Below are positions 1 through 6,157 of a DNA stretch of 13,147 nt, in pieces. Source of the DNA: JAQICX01 sp964441455 (GTDB lineage: Bacteria > Verrucomicrobiota > Kiritimatiellia > JAQICX01); NCBI GenBank assembly GCA_964441455.1, contig CAYTUX010000272.1, positions 1 through 13,147 on the forward strand. Reading direction: 5' to 3'. The notes beneath the pieces were generated by a model. The model had not been told where the DNA came from. It did no database searches and was given only the letters and a program-made list of their open reading frames with translations. Position 1 is the first letter of the stretch; each line of letters opens with the position of its first letter. Both the position numbers and the translations under genes were made by a program.

Positions 1-114
1 ATCTACGGCAAAATGGCAACTGCCGTTTTTAGGTTAAAAGAGCAAATGAATAAATCGAAGTAATTGGATGAGGCGATAAAACAAAACCTTGAAAAAACAG
101 GATTTACGATATGA
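1..114 (+). pseudogene. C-terminal tail of a probable type I DNA methyltransferase (HsdM), interrupted by a stop codon
   Basis: Frame 1 is coding from the window edge: it reads IYGKMATAVFRLKEQMNKSK, then TAA at 61-63, then LDEAIKQNLEKTGFTI and TGA at 112-114. Read through the stop, this 37-residue tail looks like the C-terminal helical end of HsdM proteins of type I restriction-modification systems (a lysine/glutamate-rich 'LKEQ...LDE.IK.NL...GF' pattern); this is from memory of the family, not from a search. The TAA could come from GAA by one substitution. The final TGA overlaps the next gene's ATG (ATGA, 111-114), typical of translational coupling in an operon, which supports the longer frame as the original one. 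If the stop is real, about 17 residues are lost, which may or may not inactivate the protein. Most of the gene lies outside the window. Confidence 0.5.
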
Positions 115-526
115 GTACAGACGACATTAGATGGCAGCAACGCTTTCAGAATTTCTTAAAAGCTTTCGCACTGTTGAAAGCGGCAGTTGAACAATATCAG
201 GAAAAAGGCTTATCAGAACTAGAAGAACAAGGTTTAATTCAACGCTTTGAGTTTACCCACGACTAGCATGGAACGTAATCAAAGATTATTTTGAACACCA
301 AGGCAATACAAGTATCACAGGTTCTCGTGATGCCACACGTGAGGCATTTAATAAGGGCTTGGTGGAAGACGGGGAAGGTTGGATGAATATGATAAAGAGC
401 CGCAACCAGTCTTTGCATACTTACAATGAAGGCAAGGCAAAAGAACTTGTAAATAATATTATCCAAAGTTATTTCGATTTGTTTGCAGCCTTCAAAATCA
501 AAATGATTGCTTTAATTGATAAATAA
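111..526 (+). pseudogene. hepT: HepT-like HEPN-domain toxin (HI0074 family), broken by a frameshift
   Basis: HI0074-family 'nucleotidyltransferase substrate-binding' proteins are HEPN RNases paired with minimal nucleotidyltransferases. Translation starts at ATG 111 with AGGA 8 bases upstream (99-102) and runs to RFEFTHD, where the frame meets TAG at 264-266. In the +2 frame the family sequence resumes at once from 266 (AWNVIKDYFEHQGNT) and continues to TAA 524-526. One missing base at about 264 explains this (a leucine codon between THD and AWN). The restored protein is about 138 aa, normal for the family. The catalytic HEPN motif is intact in the second half: Arg at 401-403, His at 416-418 and Tyr at 422-424 (R-x4-H-x-Y). 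In characterised MntA/HepT pairs this tyrosine is the AMPylation site. As written the gene is dead, which would remove the toxin and leave the antitoxin. A sequencing or assembly error is the main alternative. Confidence 0.82.
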
Positions 527-529
527 AAA

Positions 530-820
530 ATGTTCGGACTGAAACAAAAACATATAGATGTTATCAACCAATGTTTTGCTCAATACCCGCACATTGAGCA
601 AGTCATTATCTATGGTTCACGGGCAAAAGGCAACTGCAAAAACGGCTCTGACATTGATTTGACAATCATTGGCGACTTGGATTACAACAGTTTGCTCAAA
701 TTAGAAAATCAATTAGATGACTTGCTACTGCCCTATAAAATTGACATATCGCTCAAACACAAAATCAACAACCCTGATTTGGTGGCTCATATTGAAAGGG
801 TAGGAAAAGTGTTTTATTAG
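530..820 (+). CDS. mntA: MntA-like minimal nucleotidyltransferase (antitoxin of the HEPN/MNT pair)
   Basis: A 96-aa protein with the full signature of MNT-type DNA polymerase beta-like nucleotidyltransferases: G29-S30, ten residues, then D41-x-D43 (GSx10DxD), and a third candidate metal-binding aspartate at D72 in YKIDIS. In known MntA/HepT systems the antitoxin transfers AMP from ATP to the tyrosine of the HEPN RxxxxHxY motif and so silences the RNase. The start is ATG 530, three bases after the hepT stop. There is no good Shine-Dalgarno sequence, so translation is probably coupled to hepT. The size and small single-domain form match HI0073-like proteins. HI0073/HI0074-type pairs are often found inside restriction-modification loci, which fits the hsdM tail upstream and mod-res downstream. 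The catalytic residues look intact although the partner is frameshifted. Confidence 0.85.
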   Translation: MFGLKQKHIDVINQCFAQYPHIEQVIIYGSRAKGNCKNGSDIDLTIIGDLDYNSLLKLENQLDDLLLPYKIDISLKHKINNPDLVAHIERVGKVFY

Positions 821-846
821 AAAAAGAAAAGGAAACGGCGGTTAAG

Positions 847-2754
847 ATGAAAAATCAACAGACAACAACTAATATTAAAATTCCAAGTAAAAATTTGAAG
901 ATTCTAAAAAAACATTTTTCACATTGTTTTAACAAAGAAGGTAATTTTGACTTTGAAAAGTTAAAACAAGAATTTTCAAAAAGTGAAGAAATTGATTTTT
1001 CTAACGAAAGCTACGGAATGGATTGGCTTGGGAAAAACTATGCCAGACTCCTTGCAAGTGATGAAGCAACAACACTTTTAAAAGAAAATGAAGATTGGAA
1101 TAAAAAAAATCAGAAATCAGGAAATCTGCTTATCAAAGGGGATAATTTAGAAGTTTTGAAACATCTTTCTAATGCTTATTATGAAAAAATAAAAATGATT
1201 TATATTGATCCTCCTTATAATACAGGAGGAGATGGTTTTGTTTATGAAGACGATAGAAAATTTAGTGTAGAAGAACTTTCAAAATTAGCTGGAATTGATG
1301 AAGAAAAAGCAAAGAGAATTTTAGAATTTACTCAAAGCAAAAGTAATTCTCATTCTGCATGGCTTACTTTTATGTATCCTCGTTTGTATATTGCAAAACA
1401 ATTACTCAAAGATGATGGAGTGATTTTTGTTTCTATTGATGATAATGAAGTCGCACAATTAAGACTTTTATTGGATGAGATTTTTGGTGAAGAGAATTTT
1501 GTGGGAGAATTTGTTTGGAGAAAAACTGATAATCAGGCGAACATAGGCGATTTAGCCAGAGTAAAAGAATATATTGTTGCTTTTAGAAAAACTGGACTTT
1601 CTTTTGGATTAAATAAAATGAATTTATCAGAAAAAGCAAAAAAAGAGTATAGGTATAAAGATGAAAAAGGAAAATTTAGGAGATCAATTTTATTAGACAA
1701 AACAAGAGGACGCCACAATTATGATATAAAAACTCCTCAAGGGAAATTACTTTCAGGACCATGGATGGTAAAAAAAGAAAAATTCATTGAATTAGAAAGA
1801 AATAAAGGAATTTATTGGACATCCGGAGGAGATCAACAACCATATGGGAAATTATATTTAGAAGACAGTCAAGGACAAATTTCTAGTGATTGGTTAGGTA
1901 TTGAATTTGGTACAAACCAAAGAGGTAGTTTAGAGGTAGAAAAGCTTTTTAATAAAAGAATTTTTGATTTTCCTAAGCCAACTTCTTTAATCAAACATTT
2001 TATTAAAATAGGATCTAATAAAGACGACATAATCCTCGACTTTTTCGCAGGGTCCGGCACAACAGGCGATGCAGTGATGCAGCTTAATGCAGAAGACACT
2101 TCGACAGGCTCATTGTCCGGTAATCGTAAATTTATATTGGTTCAACTTCCAGAGAAGATTAATCCAAATAAAGACAAGATTGCTTATGATTTTGTAAAAA
2201 ATGAATTGAAAATAGCGGAACCAACGATTTTTGAGATTACAAAAGAAAGACTGATAAGAGCAGGAAAAAAAATACAGGATGACCAAAAAGAGAAAACAGA
2301 TCTATTCACGAAAGAAACTAAACAAGATTTTGGATTTAAAATATTTGAAACTGCTCCAATTTGGGAAGACTATAATTTAGAAGCTGAAGAATTTGATAAA
2401 GATTTGAAACTTTTTAATGAAAATAATTTGACCGAAAAAGATTTAAAAACACTACTTACTACTTGGAAGACTTATGATGGATTTTCTCTTACACAAGATC
2501 TAAAAGAGATAGATTTAGAGGAATACAAGGGACATTATTTTGATAATAAACTTTATTTAGTGGACAAAGGATTTGAAACAGAACATCTTAAAAAACTTCT
2601 TGAAGAGATTGATTCAAATAAAGAGTTTAACCCTGCGGTAATTATAGTATTTGGCTATAACTTTCAAAGTAAAATGTTAAGAGAAATTGCAGACAATGTA
2701 AAAAATTATGCAAATAAGAAGCAAATTGATATTGATTTCATAACTAGGTATTAA
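847..2754 (+). CDS. mod: Type III restriction-modification system, DNA methyltransferase subunit Mod
   Basis: Mod transfers a methyl group from S-adenosylmethionine to an adenine N6 in an asymmetric site and also gives the Mod-Res complex its sequence specificity. The 635-aa length fits the family (EcoP1I/EcoP15I Mod are about 645 aa). Motif order is that of beta-class enzymes: catalytic motif IV IDPPYNTGG (D121-Y124) comes first, then HSAWLTFMYPRL (from H169) and DDGVIFVSIDDNE (D189-E201). A variable region at about residues 205-375 is the expected target-recognition domain. Then comes the SAM-binding motif I, DFFAGSGT (D398-T405), and a C-terminal Res-interaction region containing ITKERLIRAGKKI. 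A purine-rich AAAAGGAA lies 12 bases before ATG 847. The gene is strongly AT-rich except for a 102-bp GC-richer patch at motif I (2023-2124). The start of res is 2 bp after the stop, so the two are one operon. Confidence 0.95.
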   Translation: MKNQQTTTNIKIPSKNLKILKKHFSHCFNKEGNFDFEKLKQEFSKSEEIDFSNESYGMDWLGKNYARLLASDEATTLLKENEDWNKKNQKSGNLLIKGDNLEVLKHLSNAYYEKIKMIYIDPPYNTGGDGFVYEDDRKFSVEELSKLAGIDEEKAKRILEFTQSKSNSHSAWLTFMYPRLYIAKQLLKDDGVIFVSIDDNEVAQLRLLLDEIFGEENFVGEFVWRKTDNQANIGDLARVKEYIVAFRKTGLSFGLNKMNLSEKAKKEYRYKDEKGKFRRSILLDKTRGRHNYDIKTPQGKLLSGPWMVKKEKFIELERNKGIYWTSGGDQQPYGKLYLEDSQGQISSDWLGIEFGTNQRGSLEVEKLFNKRIFDFPKPTSLIKHFIKIGSNKDDIILDFFAGSGTTGDAVMQLNAEDTSTGSLSGNRKFILVQLPEKINPNKDKIAYDFVKNELKIAEPTIFEITKERLIRAGKKIQDDQKEKTDLFTKETKQDFGFKIFETAPIWEDYNLEAEEFDKDLKLFNENNLTEKDLKTLLTTWKTYDGFSLTQDLKEIDLEEYKGHYFDNKLYLVDKGFETEHLKKLLEEIDSNKEFNPAVIIVFGYNFQSKMLREIADNVKNYANKKQIDIDFITRY

Positions 2755-2756
2755 AT

Positions 2757-5615
2757 ATGGCAGGATTTAACTTTGAAAAAAATTTGGAGCATCAGGAACA
2801 AGCAGTTAAATCAACTGTTGGTGTTTTTGATGGTGTAGAAATTGTCAAATCTGAAGGAATTCAAAAAGAGTGCACAAATCCTTCTTTTGATAAAAATGGT
2901 AGTTTCAGATATGTTCAAAATATTGGAAGCATACAAGAACAAAATAGTATTGAGAGAAATGTAAAAGGTAAAAGTAATATCATAGATATTATGATGGAAA
3001 CTGGAACAGGAAAAACATACACTTATACTAAAACTATTTTTGAATTAAATAAACTCTATGGAATATTCAAGTTTGTTATTGTAGTGCCAACTTTACCTGT
3101 TAAAGCTGGAACAGTAGATTTTCTAAAATCTGATAGTGCAAGAGAACATTTTAAAGAACAATACGGTAAAACAATTAAACTTCACGTTGTAGAAAGTAAA
3201 AACGGAAGAAAAAACAAGAAATCCTACATGCCACCTGCGGTAAATAGTTTTGTAAATAGTGGAAGTTTTGAAAAGAATAAGATTCAAGTATTGATAATTA
3301 ATGCAGGGATGATAAATTCTAAGACAATGCAGGAAAAATTTGATAGGACTTTATTAGATAATTATACTGTTCCTTTTGAGGCCATTTCAGCCACAAATCC
3401 TTTTATGATAATTGATGAACCTCATAAATTTGATAAGGCCAAAAAAACCTGGGAAAATCTTCAAAAAATACATCCTCATTTTATAATAAGATATGGAGCG
3501 ACTTTCAAAGAAAACGATAATCTGATTTATAATTTAACTGCTGTTGATTCATTTAATAGAAATCTTGTAAAAGGAGTTATTGGACATATTACAGAATTTG
3601 AAACAGGGAAAAATGCCCTAGTTAAATTTACAAATTCAGATGGGAAAGAGGCTAATTTTCATTTATTAGAAAACAATAAAACTAAAACATTTAAAATTTC
3701 TAAAAAAGAAAGTTTAGAGAACGTTCATTCAGCAATGAAAGATTTATTAGTTGAAAATCTTAACAAAACAACCGTTATTTTATCAAATGGATTAGAATTA
3801 AAAAAGGGAGATAAATTCAACCCATATTCTTATGCTGAAACCCTGCAGGAAACAATGATTCAAAAGGCAGTAAAGCACCATTTTGAGCAAGAGAAAAAAT
3901 ATCTAACTAGAGAAGTAAAAATAAAACCTCTTACCTTGTTTTTCATTGATAATATTCAAGAGTACAGAAAAAAAGACGGATATATCAAAACAACAGTTGA
4001 AAAGCATATTAAAGCAGAAGTTAGGAAGTTATTAAAAACAGAAAAGGAAGGATTTTATAAAACATATTTAGAGAAAACTTTAGAAGATATTTCCAAAACA
4101 CATGGTGGTTATTTTGCAGTAGATAAAAAAGAAACAGATGAAGTAATTGAAAAAGAAGTAAATGAAATTTTACATGATAAACAAGCAATATTAAGCTTAG
4201 AAAATCCAAGAAGATTCATTTTTTCCAAATGGACATTAAGAGAAGGATGGGATAATCCGAATATTTTTCAAATTTGTAAATTAAGAAGCAGTGGTTCAGA
4301 AATATCCAAACTTCAAGAAGTAGGAAGAGGACTTCGTTTACCAGTCAATGAATATGCCAATCGTGTAAAAGATGAGCAATTTTATCTTAATTATTTTGTA
4401 GATTTTACTGAAAATGATTTTGTTGAAAAATTAGTAAATGAAATCAATGAAAAATCCGGGGCGATTTCAAGAGAAGATATTCCTCAAAAACTTACAGATA
4501 ATATTATTAAACAGATTATCGAAAAGTATAATCTCAAAGAAGATGATTTACTGCAAAAATTAGATGATAAAAATGTTATTAAAAGAAATAATGACTTTAA
4601 GGAAAATGGATTTGGATATATAAAAGCAAATTATCCTCTTATTTTTGAAGGCGTTGATTCCAACAAAATTAGAAAGGCAAACACGCAAAAGAAAAAAATA
4701 AAAGTAAGAGTTGAAAAATATAGTGAACTTAAAAAATTGTGGGAGAAACTTAATGAAAAAGTTGTTTTGGAATATAAAATTGAAAATGAAAATAAATTTA
4801 AAGAATTATTTATTGATTTTTTAATGAATACTGATTTTGTAGTTGAGGGAACTAGGGAAAAAACGGCACAAGTTGGAATTGAAAAGGGTCAGGCAGTTGT
4901 GCTTGAAGAAACTGCAATTTATGAAAATGAAATAATTTCAATTTCTACAATGAAATATGAAGATTTTTTAAAGCAATTATCTTCTACTTTAAACATTAAC
5001 CTAAAGACAATACATGAGTCTTTTATAGAAGCTAAGATAGAGATAAACAAATATCTTAATCAGTCAACACTAAGAATTTTCAAACAAAAATTTGATAATT
5101 ATTTAATGTATAAAGCACTCAATAAATTTAGCATAGAATATCAAAAAGTTAAAAGTACAGTTCATCCTACAAAAATAACTGATAAAAATGGAAAAATAAA
5201 AGGTGAAGTTGATGCTTCTGACATAGGTGTTTTTTATTCTGATGAAAAAGTAGCTAATACTTATTTGTTTGATGAATTATTTTATGATAGTGAGCTGGAA
5301 AAAGATAATATTACAACAAACATTAGTGAAGTAATTGTTTTTACAAAAATACCTAAAAATTCTATTAAAATACCTATTGCAGGAGGAAAAAGTTATTCTC
5401 CTGATTTTGCATATGTCCTTAATTATAAAGATGGAAATAAAAAATTGTATTTTATTGTAGAAACAAAAGATACGGATGAAGAAAGTTTGAGAAATGAAGA
5501 GACGCAGAAGATTAAACATGCAGAGAAGTTTTTTGGAAACAATATTGAAATTAAATTTAGAAAGCAATTTAATAAAAATAAAATAACTAGTTTAATTCAA
5601 GAAGTATATGGGTGA
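2757..5615 (+). CDS. res: Type III restriction-modification system, restriction subunit Res (helicase-nuclease)
   Basis: Res binds Mod, uses ATP to move or signal along DNA from unmethylated sites, and cleaves near two sites in opposite orientation. Its 952 aa match EcoP1I/EcoP15I Res (about 970 aa). The SF2 helicase motifs are in order: Walker A METGTGKT (M80-T87), motif Ia VVPTLPVKAG, DEPH box (D220-H223), RYGATFK as motif III, TLREGWDNPN as motif V, and QEVGRGLRLP (Q520 onward) as motif VI. A central AT-rich helical region follows. The C-terminus carries the PD-(D/E)xK nuclease signature: P882-D883 in YSPDF, then E902-T-K904 in IVETK. All key residues are present, so the enzyme should be active. 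It is co-transcribed with mod (2-bp gap); the only visible ribosome-binding hint is CTAGG at the end of mod. Codon use is very AT-rich, like mod and unlike the right half of the window. Confidence 0.96.
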   Translation: MAGFNFEKNLEHQEQAVKSTVGVFDGVEIVKSEGIQKECTNPSFDKNGSFRYVQNIGSIQEQNSIERNVKGKSNIIDIMMETGTGKTYTYTKTIFELNKLYGIFKFVIVVPTLPVKAGTVDFLKSDSAREHFKEQYGKTIKLHVVESKNGRKNKKSYMPPAVNSFVNSGSFEKNKIQVLIINAGMINSKTMQEKFDRTLLDNYTVPFEAISATNPFMIIDEPHKFDKAKKTWENLQKIHPHFIIRYGATFKENDNLIYNLTAVDSFNRNLVKGVIGHITEFETGKNALVKFTNSDGKEANFHLLENNKTKTFKISKKESLENVHSAMKDLLVENLNKTTVILSNGLELKKGDKFNPYSYAETLQETMIQKAVKHHFEQEKKYLTREVKIKPLTLFFIDNIQEYRKKDGYIKTTVEKHIKAEVRKLLKTEKEGFYKTYLEKTLEDISKTHGGYFAVDKKETDEVIEKEVNEILHDKQAILSLENPRRFIFSKWTLREGWDNPNIFQICKLRSSGSEISKLQEVGRGLRLPVNEYANRVKDEQFYLNYFVDFTENDFVEKLVNEINEKSGAISREDIPQKLTDNIIKQIIEKYNLKEDDLLQKLDDKNVIKRNNDFKENGFGYIKANYPLIFEGVDSNKIRKANTQKKKIKVRVEKYSELKKLWEKLNEKVVLEYKIENENKFKELFIDFLMNTDFVVEGTREKTAQVGIEKGQAVVLEETAIYENEIISISTMKYEDFLKQLSSTLNINLKTIHESFIEAKIEINKYLNQSTLRIFKQKFDNYLMYKALNKFSIEYQKVKSTVHPTKITDKNGKIKGEVDASDIGVFYSDEKVANTYLFDELFYDSELEKDNITTNISEVIVFTKIPKNSIKIPIAGGKSYSPDFAYVLNYKDGNKKLYFIVETKDTDEESLRNEETQKIKHAEKFFGNNIEIKFRKQFNKNKITSLIQEVYG

Positions 5616-5677
5616 AATAGATTTGTCAAAATGAAATCACTGCAATCAAATAATCAAATACAGCAAGGTTTTGACCA

Positions 5678-5791
5678 ATGAGCGATAATACAAAAACATC
5701 TATCCGTTTTTTTGACGATCGAGAAGTGCAACAACAAAAGCCATTCCCTAATTTTATTGACCAAAATGTAGGTTTTGTCTTTCAACCGTAA
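5678..5791 (+). pseudogene. 37-codon stub, possible N-terminus of a DinD/RhuM/BRO-N-type protein, truncated near a repeat
   Basis: The frame starts at ATG 5678 and reads MSDNTKTSIRFFDDREV, then QQQKPFPNFIDQNVGFVFQP and stop. The first 17 residues resemble the opening of DNA-damage-inducible protein D / RhuM / BRO-N-type proteins, which commonly begin with a short polar leader, an '(I)RxFxDxxVR' strand and then AVWD; this is family memory, not a search result. Such genes often sit inside type I restriction loci. Here the similarity ends after V17 and the next bases run into the dispersed repeat beginning at about 5743, so the gene has probably been cut off there. The ATG overlaps the stop of an upstream frame (ATGA, 5678-5681). 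That frame is open from the res stop (residues NRFVKMKSLQSNNQIQQGFDQ, split here as NRFVKMKSLQ and SNNQIQQGFDQ) and may be the tail of a lost gene. A chance short ORF is the alternative. Confidence 0.4.
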
Positions 5792-5827
5792 AATTAAGGT
5801 ATTTAGTCCCTGTTTTTCCGGTTAAAC
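5743..5827 (+). repeat. Dispersed repeat, unit 1 (two internal copies of a CCCTG...GGTT motif)
   Basis: This 85-bp stretch aligns along its length with 6047-6130. Both begin ATTCCYTRATTTTATTG and end in a version of CCCTGTTTTTCYGGTTRAA (here 5808-5827). The left part (5746-5767) is itself a degraded copy of the right part, 62 bases apart. An imperfect inverted repeat, AACCGTAAAA (5784-5793) against TTTTTCCGGTT, could form a hairpin around the conserved ATTTAGTCCCTG. The motif is followed 9 bases later by the MITE-like element, the same arrangement as at 8969-9151. Confidence 0.75.
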
Positions 5828-5836
5828 GTCTTTTTA

Positions 5837-5992
5837 GGCGGGGGTGAAAAACCCCGACCCTACAATTGGTGATTCTGCAATCAAAGCTAAATGGTTTATT
5901 CGCAGGGGTTTTGTAGCCCAGCTATTACGAAAATAAATTACTCTGAAATTATAAATTAAAGTCCAGAACGTAGTAGCTGGGATGACCCAGCC
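5837..5992 (+). repeat. MITE-like dispersed element, copy 1
   Basis: A 156-bp element that aligns end to end with 8997-9151. The left end is a GC-rich hairpin (GGCGGGGGTG then ACCCC, followed by GACCCTAC). The right half is an imperfect palindrome: CCCAGCTATTACG (5918-5930) pairs with CGTAGTAGCTGGG (5969-5981) around an AT-rich centre. The last 67 nt up to that arm (5915-5981) are identical to the second copy, while the left half differs at many positions. The outer ends, GGCGGG and CCAGCC, are roughly inverted. I see no clear target-site duplication. The minus-strand open frame crossing it (5834-6040) is a by-product of the repeat, not a gene. Confidence 0.8.
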
Positions 5993-6046
5993 TTCAAAAT
6001 AATATTTTTTAACTTTATCACCCAAAAAGATAAAAATCAAAATTTG

Positions 6047-6130
6047 ATTCCTTGATTTTATTGGTTAAAATGAATGTTTGTATCGTCAACCAGAAATCTA
6101 AGGATTTAGTCCCTGTTTTTCTGGTTGAAT
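6047..6130 (+). repeat. Dispersed repeat, unit 2
   Basis: This is the second copy of the 5743-5827 repeat, with internal motifs CCTTGATTTTATTGGTTAAA (6050-6069) and CCCTGTTTTTCTGGTTGAAT (6111-6130), 61 bases apart. It lies between the MITE-like element and the 3' end of the ATPase gene, in the same orientation as all other copies. Together with unit 1 it flanks the MITE-like element, so the element may have inserted into, or spread together with, this repeat. Confidence 0.75.
6086..6128. other. Perfect 11-bp inverted repeat (hairpin) downstream of the ATPase gene
   Basis: TCAACCAGAAA (6086-6096) is the exact reverse complement of TTTCTGGTTGA (6118-6128), with a 21-nt loop. It begins 30 bases beyond the ATPase stop codon, where a transcription terminator or mRNA 3'-end stabiliser would be expected. 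It lacks a T-run after the stem on either strand and its loop is long, so it is not a standard intrinsic terminator. It is built from the dispersed repeat, and unit 1 has a degraded version. Confidence 0.6.
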
Positions 6131-6157
6131 TTACTTCGCGAAACGTGTCGTTCTCTT

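Noticed and set aside
1102..2272. Runs of eight A's in mod (about 1102-1109 and 2265-2272) as phase-variation tracts
   Set aside because: Runs of this length are expected in such A-rich coding DNA. There are no long di- to pentanucleotide tracts of the kind that switch type III mod genes, and the frame is intact.
5834..6040. Minus-strand 68-codon open frame across the first MITE-like element
   Set aside because: Its sequence is fully explained by the dispersed element, the matching part of copy 2 is not preserved in the same frame, and there is no ribosome-binding site.
5743..6130. A CRISPR array
   Set aside because: The repeats are few, variable in length, unevenly spaced and interrupted by a 156-bp element, and there are no cas genes.
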